This document shows positions 1-7,477 of a stretch of 14,118 nucleotides of DNA, in pieces. The notes below the pieces were generated by a model, which worked only from the letters and a program-made list of their open reading frames with translations, had not been told where the DNA came from and searched no databases. A program made the position numbers and the translations under genes. Numbering within the stretch: position 1 is the stretch's first letter; each line of letters opens with the position of its first letter. The DNA comes from CAYGWP01 sp964353455 (GTDB lineage: Bacteria; Planctomycetota; Phycisphaerae; FEN-1346), in NCBI GenBank assembly GCA_964353455.1, contig CAYGWP010000329.1, forward strand, positions 1 through 14,118, given 5' to 3'.

Positions 1-360
1 CTGGAGGGTTTTCGGGTCATAGCAGGCCTTGAGCCCTTCGCGGAGCGACCGCATGTTGCAGTACTGGACCGCTCCAAGCCACGAGACCCGCTCGACGGGG
101 CGGTCGGGACCGATGAACTTCGCCGGGTTCCTGCCCATGAGACTCTCGAATGCCTTCTGCGTCACCTCGCATCTATCCATCTGGAAGGCGCTGATGCGGA
201 CCTTGTGGGCGGGCTTCTCATCGCTCTCGCCCGTATCGTCGCCCATGATGAACTCACCCGCTGGGATGGCCACCATCTCGATGCCCGTCTTGGTGACGAT
301 CGCCTGCGGCGCGGCGGGCGGCAGAGACGGTTGGTCCTTGCCCGTGCAACCGCCGACCAT
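1..360 (-). CDS. FGE/SUMF1-domain lipoprotein, N-terminal part (runs off left edge)
   Basis: The 120 visible residues hold the start of a formylglycine-generating-enzyme-type (SUMF1, C-type-lectin-like) domain. Typical motifs are KTGIEMVAIPAGEFIMG, KPAHKV, FQMDRCEVTQ, RNPAKFIGPDRPVERVSW and AVQYCNMRS. They match the FGE half of the fusion protein at 9379-11232 segment by segment, so the two are paralogs. The domain's C-terminal half, where a true FGE keeps its cysteines, lies outside the window, so activity cannot be judged. The frame upstream of the first ATG (358-360) encodes a hydrophobic run (CCAVALFAAVFAMVGG) ending in a lipobox-like VGGC, so the protein is probably an envelope lipoprotein. 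That signal-peptide frame has no ATG, GTG or TTG further upstream; only a CTG at 429-427 lies in frame. A dyad repeat abuts this point. The start given is therefore the first ATG and is uncertain. Confidence 0.8.
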   Translation of the reverse strand, partial: MVGGCTGKDQPSLPPAAPQAIVTKTGIEMVAIPAGEFIMGDDTGESDEKPAHKVRISAFQMDRCEVTQKAFESLMGRNPAKFIGPDRPVERVSWLGAVQYCNMRSLREGLKACYDPKTLQ

Positions 361-396
361 CGCAAAGACGGCCGCGAAGAGCGCGACTGCACAACA

Positions 397-530
397 TCCC
401 TCTCCATTGATGGGAGAGGTCGGCTTCAGCCGGGTGAGGGTGACGGCCGGAGCATCGCCCCGACCCACTTCCCCCTCACCCCTCCCCTCTCCCGCAAGTC
501 GAAGACTCGACTGGGCGAGGGGAGAGGGAG
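397..530. repeat. CCCTCTCCC/GGGAGAGGG dyad repeat locus 1
   Basis: This gene-free stretch holds two hairpin units in opposite orientation. The first has arms CCTCTCC (399-405) and GGAGAGG (413-419), followed by a GGGTGAGGG tract. The second has outer arms CCCTCTCCC (485-493) and GGGAGAGGG (520-528), with an inner stem AGTCGA (497-502) and TCGACT (507-512), preceded by a CCCCTCACCCC tract. The same design recurs at 2999-3100. No T-run follows either hairpin, so a classical terminator is not supported. The first unit lies directly beside the N-terminus of the FGE lipoprotein gene. Confidence 0.85.
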
Positions 531-545
531 TATGCGGTTTGCTTA

Positions 546-2933
546 TCAATGCCTCGCCCCCTCGTGGCCCGCGGGGTTGCGGAGCACCTGCTGGGTGCGG
601 CTCCGGATTTCACGGGCCGCGGCCGAGAACCGCGGGTCCACAGCGCCGGCCAGCGCGGCACGCTGGCGGATGACCTTGACGGCCATGCGGCCCTCGCCGG
701 CCAGTTCGTCCTGGTTGCCGCCGATCACCACCACGTCCTCGGTGAACTTCCTGCACTTCTCGTAGGCGTCGGCGCCTTCATAGTCGATCATCGTCTTGCG
801 GAAATTATCGACCATGCCCTGGGTGTAATCGACGGTCTTGATCTCATCGCGGCGGGCGTCGTAGTAGCGGTCAACGGCCTTGCAGAGCGGGGTCATCTCG
901 GCCACGAACGGCGCGAGTTCCGGATGGGCTTTCTGCTGCTCCTGGAGGTACGCCAGGGTCGTGTGGCTGAAATCGCTGTATGTTTCGATCCTTCCGCGGA
1001 TGTGCCGGATGAAGACCATGACCTCATCGAGGAGGCGTTCGATCTCGGCCCGCTTTGCCTTCTGCTCTCGCGCCTGGTAGATGGGACGCAGGGCGTCGCG
1101 CGTGGAACACGTGGCCCGGCCCTTGGACGTGGAGCCCTGCCCTTCAAGGTCGAGGATGTACTCGCACGGGCCGACGCCGAGCGTGGCCCGCGCGATGTCG
1201 GCCATCGTGAACACGCCCAGCGGCGTCCCCTTCACGCGGTTGATCGGATAGATCAGGGCAGGACCCTCGAAGCGGACCACCTTGCTCCTCAGGGGCTGGA
1301 AGAAACCCTGGCCCTCGCGGTCAACCCAGCACGGGTACAGGAACGAGCCGAGGACGGTCGTCCAGCGCTTGCGGTTGGCCGGGACGGTGGATGGGCTTCC
1401 GAAGACGCCGGGCTTTTCGAATTCGCCGCCCGACCGCTCGGCGATCATCTCCCAACTGCCCGTCAACTTGTCGGCCTGATGCCAGTCAACCCGCCACTGC
1501 GCCGGGAACGGCGTCTTCCAGTCGATGCGGACGATCTTGTCGGTCTCATCCTTCGCAACGTCGCGCCGGTGCCAGATGCCGGGGGCATCGAGCACGGCGA
1601 CCCACGCCTTGCCGCTCTTTCCGTACGGGATCTCGCTGCTGGTGATGGTGCGGTCGGCGCCATGGCCGGCGAGCGAGATGCGGAAGTCCTCGCCGCGGTC
1701 GGCCGAGACGGCCATCAGGATGGCGTCGCCCCGGCCCAGCAGGTGCAGCAGGAAGTTCTCGCTCGGCAGGTCGGCCTGGGCCACCGGGATGTCGGCGGCA
1801 TCCACCACGATGTCGTCGGCAAAGAAGTCCGGCAGGACGGCGAACCGCGATGGGGCATCGATCCGCAGGGCCGCCGCGCCACCGTTGCTCGACCCGGAGG
1901 CTGTCGACGGGCGGGCCTCCGTCTTGACGAACGCCTGGCCCATCGCGACCTCAAACCGCAGCCCCGCCGCCGCCGAGGCTATGGCGGGCGCGCCCGCTGC
2001 CTTGCCGTCGGCCAACTTGAATGAGGCATCGAGTGCCGCCGCATCGGCCGCATTGCGGCCAATCGCCACGGACTCAAGTCGCGCATCGGCCTTGCCGCCG
2101 GCCGGCGCAAGCAGCGCCCGCGCCGTCCAGCCCTTCGGGCCGGCGGAATAGACCTCCGCACCCATCCCTTTCCGCCGCAGGACGACCGCCAGGCGATCAT
2201 TCATGCAGACCGCATCGCCCTTAAACTGGTAGGCGGCCTGGCCTTCGGGCGCCTGCGTCCATCCGGCCTTTGCGGCAATCGCCTCGCCCGGGATCGCCGC
2301 GGGCGACTGCGCGCCGGTGTCGAACACCCCCACGCCGGATGCGGCCGCCGCCTCCTTAGCGGCCTTCCCGTAAGGCACGTACTCGCCCTCGTACAGCCGC
2401 ACCATGTCCAGGCGGTACTCGGCGTTTGGCTGGACGCAACTTACGTACGCAAACCATCCCTCGCGGAAATCCTTGGCGACTGTGAACGTAACATGGTATT
2501 CCGTCCATACATCTTTCTTAAGCGTACACCTCTCGCTCTTGGCGGCGCGGTCGTACGGCTTGCCCGACCGCTCGATCTCCAGGTACACATCGACGGGTCC
2601 TTTCGTCGCCTTGAGGACCGCGGCGAAGGTGTACGTCTTTCCCTTGGCGGGTGCGTCGAACGACTGGCCGAACTGCGTGCCCCACTCCTCGACCGCGCCG
2701 ATGGTCACCAGGGCGCCGTACTCGCCGGCGGCCGCATCGCCCTTCTCGGCCGTGAACTTGGCATCGGTCTTGCCGGCCTTGTCCATGCGCCAGGCTTCGC
2801 GGCCGTCCTCGAAACTCGGATTGGTGAAGAGGTTCTGCGACGGCTTCTCACCCGCCGACAATGCTGGAGCAAGGAGACCGAGGACCGCCAGCAGAAGCGG
2901 CAGGACGGTGCGGGTTGCGGCTGCGGCAAACAT
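546..2933 (-). CDS. Large secreted protein with N-terminal CBM-like domain, unknown family
   Basis: This 795-residue protein begins with a signal peptide (hydrophobic about 10-26, cleavage near ALSA-G). Residues about 33-188 look like a jelly-roll carbohydrate-binding or galactose-binding-like module: NLFTNPSFEDG at the start, FGQSFDAPAKGKTYTFAA in the middle, and WTEYHVTFTV near the end. Residues about 203-600 form a core shared with the downstream-coded paralog at 3139-4743, including FKGDAVCMNDRLAVVLR, PDFFADDIV, WVAVLDAPGIWHRR and YPINR...TLGVGPCEYIL. Residues about 612-795 appear mostly helical and charged. I recognise no catalytic motif and assign no function. Binding to an extracellular glycan is inferred from the N-terminal module only. 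The start is set by an AAGGAGG ribosome binding site 7 nt upstream; an in-frame ATG 63 bp further upstream is not needed. Repeat loci flank both ends. Confidence 0.88.
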   Translation of the reverse strand: MFAAAATRTVLPLLLAVLGLLAPALSAGEKPSQNLFTNPSFEDGREAWRMDKAGKTDAKFTAEKGDAAAGEYGALVTIGAVEEWGTQFGQSFDAPAKGKTYTFAAVLKATKGPVDVYLEIERSGKPYDRAAKSERCTLKKDVWTEYHVTFTVAKDFREGWFAYVSCVQPNAEYRLDMVRLYEGEYVPYGKAAKEAAAASGVGVFDTGAQSPAAIPGEAIAAKAGWTQAPEGQAAYQFKGDAVCMNDRLAVVLRRKGMGAEVYSAGPKGWTARALLAPAGGKADARLESVAIGRNAADAAALDASFKLADGKAAGAPAIASAAAGLRFEVAMGQAFVKTEARPSTASGSSNGGAAALRIDAPSRFAVLPDFFADDIVVDAADIPVAQADLPSENFLLHLLGRGDAILMAVSADRGEDFRISLAGHGADRTITSSEIPYGKSGKAWVAVLDAPGIWHRRDVAKDETDKIVRIDWKTPFPAQWRVDWHQADKLTGSWEMIAERSGGEFEKPGVFGSPSTVPANRKRWTTVLGSFLYPCWVDREGQGFFQPLRSKVVRFEGPALIYPINRVKGTPLGVFTMADIARATLGVGPCEYILDLEGQGSTSKGRATCSTRDALRPIYQAREQKAKRAEIERLLDEVMVFIRHIRGRIETYSDFSHTTLAYLQEQQKAHPELAPFVAEMTPLCKAVDRYYDARRDEIKTVDYTQGMVDNFRKTMIDYEGADAYEKCRKFTEDVVVIGGNQDELAGEGRMAVKVIRQRAALAGAVDPRFSAAAREIRSRTQQVLRNPAGHEGARH

Positions 2934-2940
2934 GAGTGAG

Positions 2941-2947
2941 CCTCCTT
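2941..2947 (-). promoter_or_regulatory. Ribosome binding site AAGGAGG for the 795-residue secreted protein
   Basis: Read on the minus strand this is AAGGAGG, with a 7-nt spacer to the ATG at 2933-2931. It fixes that ATG as the start, and the signal peptide begins there. Confidence 0.75.
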
Positions 2948-2998
2948 CCAACGACCGGCCGGCCACATGGGGCCGTACCCGTTTGGCGTGGCACAATT

Positions 2999-3100
2999 CA
3001 CCCCTCTCCCCTTGTGGGAGAGGGGCAGGGGTGAGGGGTGGAGCAACAGCAAACCCCTCACCCGGCCTGCGGCCACCCTCTCCCGCAAGGGGAGAGGGTT
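2999..3100. repeat. CCCTCTCCC/GGGAGAGGG dyad repeat locus 2 (head-to-head pair)
   Basis: Two hairpin units face each other. Unit one has perfect 10-bp arms CCCCTCTCCC (3001-3010) and GGGAGAGGGG (3016-3025), followed by CAGGGGTGAGGGGT. Unit two starts with AACCCCTCACCC and ends with perfect arms ACCCTCTCCC (3075-3084) and GGGAGAGGGT (3090-3099). The hairpins and the GGGTGAGGGG/CCCCTCACCC tracts together make a larger imperfect inverted repeat. It fills most of the gap between the two paralogous secreted-protein genes. There is no U-tract, so termination is not established; mRNA processing or stabilisation is possible. Confidence 0.88.
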
Positions 3101-3138
3101 AACAGCATGGTGCGCCGAACACGTACATGGGACCGCCC

Positions 3139-4743
3139 CTACTTGCTTTCCAGAAAAGCGCCAGCCCGGCGTGCAACTTCGTATGCCCTAGCCGATGCGG
3201 CCTGGCACTGGAGCCACCTGACGGCCATGCGGCTCTTGGCAAGGGCGCGGTCCTGGGCGGCGCCTATCGAGCGCAGTTCAGCGGCCTTCGGGGCGAGATC
3301 GGCCGCCGCCGTGTCTTTGCCGATGAGGCCGACCACCCCGGCCGCAAGTTTCGAGATGCGGTCGGGCGGCTGTGTTGCGGCAAGGCCCGCGGCAGCGGCC
3401 TGCGACAGGTCCTCGGCAGCAGCCTTGAGTTTGGCGCCCGCCTCCGTGCCGTCACCGGCCAGGGCCTGCTTCATCTCTGCCGCGAAGGCTGCGTAGCGCT
3501 TGATCCGCGCCTCTGTCCGGCCAACGAGGGTAGCCATCGCCTGGAGCCGCTCGCGGATTTCATCGGCCGCATCCTTGCCGCCCTTCTTCCTGAACTGCTT
3601 CTCGACCCAGGTCAAGACGTTGTCGGGCGTCGGGTTGTCGGCCGAGGCAAGGCCCTCGGCCTCAAGTATGTACTGGCACGGGCCGACGCCGAGCGTGTTC
3701 CGCATGATATCGACGGGCGTAAACTCCGTCAGCGGCGTGGCGCGGCTGCGGTCGATGGGGTAGATAAGGTACTCGCCGCTCTTGAAGGTCGGCGGCTTCT
3801 CACCCGCCTCGGCCGGGGCGGCAAAGGTGACCGACTCTGCAAATCCGTCGCCGCGAATGAGATCCGCCCGCCACTTGGCCGCAAACGGCGGCTGCCAGTC
3901 GAGCGGCTTACCGGCGGCAGACTCCGAAACCCTGCGCTCCTGCCAGATGCCCTGGCCTTCCAGAAACGCCACCCAGAACCGCGCGTTTTCGTCGTAAACC
4001 ACAACGCCGATGAACACCGAGCCGGTTTCCTGCGACGTATTGGCCTCCGTCGAGTAATCCCTCGACCGCCATGAGTACGTCATCATGGCGTCCCTATCGG
4101 CAAGCAGGTTGAGGAGATAACCACCGGCTGGAAGGCGTGTCTGGTGCACACCGGGGCTTACCATGCGGAAGACCATGTCGTCGCCGAAGAAATCGGGGAC
4201 CACTACGAAGGATGCGCGACATCGCAGCCATAAGCAACCCTCGTGAATTGGGCCCAGCCTGAGTTCAACCAGCGGCTGACCCGCCGTCAGGCGGTAAGTC
4301 AAAGGAATCCCGGGGGCTTCCTCCGATATGCTTTGCACTGCGGCAGCGCCGGGAGTGTTCTCCTTGACAGTAACCGACGCCAGATTGATGGGCTTCGTGT
4401 AACCGAAAGTACACGGCGCCCACCAGAGCAGCGCTCGCTCGCGCCACCCCTTGCTCGTGTTGGAGTATAGTTCCCCTCCCGGTCCGCCAACCCGGAGCAC
4501 CACAGCAGCGCGGTCGTTCATGATCACGGCAGCGCCCTTGAAGGCGTGCTTCACGTCGCCTTCCGGCACAAGTTTCCATCCGGTCTTGGCAGAGAAGTCT
4601 TTGTCGGCGAGAGGCCCCGCGGGCGCGCTTCCGGTGTCGTACAGGCGGACCGAAGGGTCCGACGGCTCAGCGGCAAAGAGCGGCGCCGCAAGCACAATGG
4701 CGGCAACAAACGTGAAGGCCGGGCCGCGCCGCTCGACGGCCAT
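3139..4743 (-). CDS. Secreted protein of unknown family, paralog of the 795-residue protein
   Basis: From this start the protein has 534 residues. It has a signal peptide (MAVERRGP then a hydrophobic stretch to about residue 24) and no CBM-like domain. Residues about 32-365 align by eye with the core of the 546-2933 product: FKGAAVIMNDRAAVVLR, VVPDFFGDDMV, LLNLLADRDAMM, FWVAFLEGQGIWQERRV, YLIYPIDRSRATPL and TLGVGPCQYILEAEG. The remaining C-terminal part is Ala/Lys/Glu-rich and probably helical. No known catalytic motif is visible. The start is ambiguous. The ATG at 4788-4786 overlaps the upstream gene's TGA in an ATGA junction and would add 15 Arg-rich residues. However, those residues are encoded by a 7-bp tandem repeat that looks intergenic, so I prefer the ATG at 4743. 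The gene is probably cotranscribed with the PD40 gene upstream. Confidence 0.85.
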   Translation of the reverse strand: MAVERRGPAFTFVAAIVLAAPLFAAEPSDPSVRLYDTGSAPAGPLADKDFSAKTGWKLVPEGDVKHAFKGAAVIMNDRAAVVLRVGGPGGELYSNTSKGWRERALLWWAPCTFGYTKPINLASVTVKENTPGAAAVQSISEEAPGIPLTYRLTAGQPLVELRLGPIHEGCLWLRCRASFVVVPDFFGDDMVFRMVSPGVHQTRLPAGGYLLNLLADRDAMMTYSWRSRDYSTEANTSQETGSVFIGVVVYDENARFWVAFLEGQGIWQERRVSESAAGKPLDWQPPFAAKWRADLIRGDGFAESVTFAAPAEAGEKPPTFKSGEYLIYPIDRSRATPLTEFTPVDIMRNTLGVGPCQYILEAEGLASADNPTPDNVLTWVEKQFRKKGGKDAADEIRERLQAMATLVGRTEARIKRYAAFAAEMKQALAGDGTEAGAKLKAAAEDLSQAAAAGLAATQPPDRISKLAAGVVGLIGKDTAAADLAPKAAELRSIGAAQDRALAKSRMAVRWLQCQAASARAYEVARRAGAFLESK

Positions 4744-4752
4744 GCGCCGTTC

Positions 4753-4780
4753 ACTCCGCACTCCGCGCTCCGCACTCCGC
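4753..4780. repeat. 7-bp tandem repeat (ACTCCGC, four units)
   Basis: Units ACTCCGC, ACTCCGC, GCTCCGC and ACTCCGC lie back to back, followed by a degenerate ATTCTCA. The array sits in the short junction between the PD40 gene (stop at 4785) and the unknown secreted protein. It decides which start codon of the latter is credible. Confidence 0.8.
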
Positions 4781-4784
4781 ATTC

Positions 4785-5630
4785 TCATTTCCAGTCCGGA
4801 TTCATGTCTGAGCCGTCTTCGGTGAGTTTGACGGGCGTGCCGCCGGCCGCCGGGATGATGTACAGTTCCCACGGGCCGCGCTCGCTCACGCCCTGGCAGA
4901 AGACGATGGACTTGCCGTCGGGGCTGAACCGGCCGTACCGCTGGACGCCGCCGAACGTGGTGACCATGCGGTTCTTCGTCCCGTCGGGGCTGATAGTCGA
5001 GATGTGGGTCTCGGTCTCATAGACCAGCCGCGTGCCGTCGGGCGACCAGTGCGGCTCGCAGGCCCCCTGCTCACCGTAAACCTTGACGGGCGTGCCGCCG
5101 TCGGCGCTCACGGTGAAGACGGCGTTGCCGGCGTCCCAGCGGCAGGCGAAGGCGATGGTCTTGCCGTCCGGGCTCCACGCCGGGCCGGAGCAGTGCGGCC
5201 AGTCGGCCGGAATGATGCACTTCTCCTGGCCGGAGGCGAGGTCGCTGACGTAGATCTTCTCTGCACGCCTGAGGGCGATGCGCCGGCCGTCGGGCGACCA
5301 CTCGGCCTGGTCGCCATCGCAGATCCGCTCCGGCTTCGAGCCGTCGAGCGCCATCCGCCACACGCCGGTCGTTCCGCCGCGCGTCGAGGCGAAGAGGATG
5401 GACCTGCCGTCCGGACTGAACACGGGGTCAACGTCGTGCTGGTCGGCCGGTCCCTTGGTGAGTTCCTTCAGGTCCGACCCGTCGGGCTTGACGGTCCAGA
5501 TATGCCACGGGCCCGAGCGGTTGCTGGAGAAGACGATGAGGCCCGCTGCCGCAGGCTCAGCCGACCGTGCCGCGCCGGCCGCCAGAACCAATCCCAGTGC
5601 AGCCACCGCGGCAATCGCAAGGCTCTTCAC
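4785..5630 (-). CDS. Secreted TolB-like PD40 beta-propeller protein
   Basis: This 281-residue protein carries a signal peptide (MKSLAIAAVAALGLVLAAG, cleavage around ARSA-EP). The rest is a TolB/PD40-type beta-propeller with repeats marked by FSPDGRSILFAS, WSPDGRRIAL, WSPDGKTIAFAC, WSPDGTRLVYE and FSPDGKSIVFC. It ends in MNPDWK, the usual closing strand. It is shorter than TolB itself and lacks TolB's N-terminal domain, so it should not be called tolB. Such propellers usually act as extracytoplasmic binding or scaffolding modules; the ligand is unknown. The start codon is GTG (5630-5628), with GGAGG 8 nt upstream. It is the first gene of the minus-strand cluster behind the promoter at 5707-5735. 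It resembles the PD40 protein at 8312-9382 in domain type. Confidence 0.88.
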   Translation of the reverse strand: MKSLAIAAVAALGLVLAAGAARSAEPAAAGLIVFSSNRSGPWHIWTVKPDGSDLKELTKGPADQHDVDPVFSPDGRSILFASTRGGTTGVWRMALDGSKPERICDGDQAEWSPDGRRIALRRAEKIYVSDLASGQEKCIIPADWPHCSGPAWSPDGKTIAFACRWDAGNAVFTVSADGGTPVKVYGEQGACEPHWSPDGTRLVYETETHISTISPDGTKNRMVTTFGGVQRYGRFSPDGKSIVFCQGVSERGPWELYIIPAAGGTPVKLTEDGSDMNPDWK

Positions 5631-5644
5631 CGCCGGACCCTCCC

Positions 5645-5695
5645 AAAGGGGTCTGACGCCTTTTCGCGCCTTTGCGAAAAGGGGTCTGACCCCTT
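5645..5695. repeat. REP-like palindrome cluster GGGGTC-T-GACCCC
   Basis: A 13-bp direct repeat AAAGGGGTCTGAC occurs at 5645-5657 and 5678-5690. The second copy lies in a perfect palindrome AAGGGGTC-T-GACCCCTT (5679-5695). The first lies in the same palindrome with one mismatch (5646-5662). Between them are inverted arms CTTTTCGC (5660-5667) and GCGAAAAG (5674-5681). The layout of two palindromes around a third resembles REP/BIME-type elements. It lies between the predicted promoter and the ribosome binding site of the PD40 gene, so it would be transcribed as leader RNA. Confidence 0.8.
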
Positions 5696-5706
5696 AGTTA
5701 CGGGCG

Positions 5707-5735
5707 AGCCTACCACCCTTTGCCGCCCGTTTCAA
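5707..5735 (-). promoter_or_regulatory. Predicted sigma70-type promoter for the minus-strand cluster
   Basis: On the minus strand, TTGAAA (5735-5730, five of six consensus bases) is followed by exactly 17 bp and then TAGGCT (5712-5707, with the first, second and last bases of TATAAT). Transcription would start near 5700 and give a leader of about 70 nt containing the palindrome cluster. The -10 match is modest. Confidence 0.4.
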
Positions 5736-6016
5736 TGGATTCGTCGCAGCGGCGGTGCTGCGTCGGTCTTGCATTCATTGAAGCCATCGCGCGGTGAGTC
5801 GGAGATTACCCGCCGCGGCCGTGCGCCGCAACCGTTCCCGCCCGCGACGGAATCAAGTCGCGTTTCCCCGGAGCGCCGGTGTCGAAAGGCCGGTGCTTGG
5901 ACTGCGGCCAAGTGAGAATCGAGAAGGAATACGGCCAACCTTCAGCATCAGCGGCGCGGAGCGCCGGGGACCGGATGCGATTGCTCGGCACTATTGTATC
6001 TTTGTTTGGTAACTCA
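5736..6016. other. Gene-free interval between the PD40 gene and the HNH gene
   Basis: I see no credible gene here; short open frames on both strands have no recognisable product or ribosome binding site. The left end overlaps an imperfect hairpin: TTCAATG (5731-5737) and CATTGAA (5776-5782) enclose CGCAGC (5745-5750) and GCTGCG (5757-5762). There is also a short GC-rich dyad GGCGCGGAGCGCC near 5954-5966. Neither has a T-tract. Confidence 0.5.
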
Positions 6017-7387
6017 TCAGAGGTTAGACTTTCCGAGGTTGCATGCCTTACACAGCGTTTGAAGATTGTCCATTTCGGTTTCACCACCGCTGGAGTAAGC
6101 GATAACGTGGTCAACCTGAAGTTCGAGGCCAGGATGATTAGCCGGACTTCTTCCGCATGCATTACATCTGAAGTGATCACGTTTAAGCACCTGGAATCTT
6201 AGTTTGTACGATACTGTTCTGCCCGTTCTGTGCTCAATAACCAGTGGCGTAGTTTTCTCGCTTGGAATCTCAACAGATGATTGTAACGCCACCTGTTCGG
6301 AGGCATCTCTATCGTGGCTTACGGGCTCCGGAATAGCGCTGGTTGCGTGATGATCGTTCCGGTCTCTACAGAAAGCGTGTATCGCTTTTGTCCAAGTCCC
6401 GAACACTCTCGCATAGCATTTCGGCGATATATTCCCTTGCTTCCACATTTGAACCTGCGTTGGCTGTCGGCCGAATTGTTCCCACAATCTTTGAATCTCA
6501 TCAAAGAGTTCGGTTCTCGCGTGTCTGCCCTGTTCGCCAGAGATGCTTCCCGCACGATTGACTGCCTGTGTCCAACTGCCAAAACGTGCCGCAAAAACAC
6601 TTCTGCTGTAGGTTCCCCCATTGGCTTTGTATGAGTCATGCGTAAGTATAGCCCCCGGCTGCTTAATCTGGACTGACCGTAACTCAGCAAGCAGAATATC
6701 TTCAGTTGGCCGTGTCCTAGCCCGTCCCTGAACGAGAATCTGATTGGCCTTGCAGAAGGCATCGATGGCCTTTGTCCATGAGCCATATCGCGTCTCGTAC
6801 ACCCGAATCCCCAATTTGGAGGCTTGAATGAATTCAGAGTAGGTTGGCCGCCTGCCTCTTGCTTGCCACACCCGGTCGATCTCCTTGAAAAGATCTCCTT
6901 CGGTTACGCTTGCAAGAAGATTGCGCCGCTGAGCGAGGCTACTAACGACCGTATGAAGAATGCGCTGTTTCCTCTGAGCACCGATAGTTTCCATAACGCC
7001 TTGCCAGTTCTTGACGCCGAGGCGGGTTTTGACGACTTCAACACCGCAAAGGCCGCCGTTCTCACGATAAAAAGCTTGGGTAAAGCAGTAACCCTTCGCA
7101 CGCTCCAACACCTCAAGTAGATTACTCCTTACCTGTTCCGCGGTGAATCTAGGGTGGGAGGTGTCAATATGGAGAGGGAACCCGGCCTTCCGGATCCCCT
7201 CGCTATAAGTCCCGAATCGCTTGGCAATGGTTACGCGAGATACCCGGGAAAGACTCTCAAACACGTCTCGGGCCGGAACGACCCCCCCGCATTCCTCAAG
7301 GATAACGCGGCGAATTTCCGCGATAATCCCCGACTTGGAGTAGTCGGTGATTCTGCTGGGTGCAAATCGGTTGGTGGATTCTGGCAT
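6017..7387 (-). CDS. Free-standing HNH endonuclease with homing-endonuclease-associated repeats
   Basis: This 456-residue protein has a C-terminal Cys4-type HNH nuclease. FRCNACG supplies Cys408 and Cys411, QVDHVIAYSSGG the catalytic Asp426-His427, DNLQTLC the conserved Asn441 and Cys446, and CKACN Cys449. The N-terminal part contains about five modules of the homing-endonuclease-associated (HNH_repeat) type. They are recognised by their endings: KRFGTYSEGIRKAG, NWQGVMETIG, RYGSWTKAIDAFC, RFGSWTQAVNRAG and VFGTWTKAIHAFC. In this family the repeats are thought to bind DNA and the HNH domain cuts it. I see no host intron or intein nearby. Codons are visibly more AT-rich than in neighbouring genes, suggesting recent transfer. 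The start is the ATG 8 nt after AGGA; the frame stays open to 7477, but the extra 30 residues look non-native. Confidence 0.88.
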   Translation of the reverse strand: MPESTNRFAPSRITDYSKSGIIAEIRRVILEECGGVVPARDVFESLSRVSRVTIAKRFGTYSEGIRKAGFPLHIDTSHPRFTAEQVRSNLLEVLERAKGYCFTQAFYRENGGLCGVEVVKTRLGVKNWQGVMETIGAQRKQRILHTVVSSLAQRRNLLASVTEGDLFKEIDRVWQARGRRPTYSEFIQASKLGIRVYETRYGSWTKAIDAFCKANQILVQGRARTRPTEDILLAELRSVQIKQPGAILTHDSYKANGGTYSRSVFAARFGSWTQAVNRAGSISGEQGRHARTELFDEIQRLWEQFGRQPTQVQMWKQGNISPKCYARVFGTWTKAIHAFCRDRNDHHATSAIPEPVSHDRDASEQVALQSSVEIPSEKTTPLVIEHRTGRTVSYKLRFQVLKRDHFRCNACGRSPANHPGLELQVDHVIAYSSGGETEMDNLQTLCKACNLGKSNL

Positions 7388-7395
7388 GAACATCT

Positions 7396-7399
7396 TCCT
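7396..7399 (-). promoter_or_regulatory. Ribosome binding site for the HNH gene
   Basis: AGGA on the minus strand lies 8 nt before the ATG at 7387-7385. The other nearby in-frame ATGs (7393 and 7477) have no comparable site at proper spacing, so this decides the start. Confidence 0.5.
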
Positions 7400-7477
7400 A
7401 TCGCCGAACAGTGCGTAAATCGGTCCGCCTAACAGCCCAAACCCCGTTTGGTGTGCAGAGTTCCGAGGACACGACAC

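Noticed and set aside
549..2024. A 491-residue open frame on the plus strand
   Set aside because: It is antisense to the 795-residue secreted protein, which has a ribosome binding site, a signal peptide and a paralog.
399..3099. The GGGAGAGGG hairpins as intrinsic terminators
   Set aside because: The stems are strong, but none is followed by a run of T on either strand.
5806..6180. A 124-residue minus-strand open frame
   Set aside because: It overlaps the end of the HNH domain in another frame and contains no recognisable domain.
7415..7425. GCCTAAC/GTTAGGC resembling an integron attC core
   Set aside because: No partner core site at suitable distance and no attC-like folded region was found; a 7-bp match is expected by chance.
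7388..7477. A 30-residue N-terminal extension of the HNH protein
   Set aside because: The extension has no ribosome binding site, whereas an AGGA lies 8 nt before the ATG at 7387.
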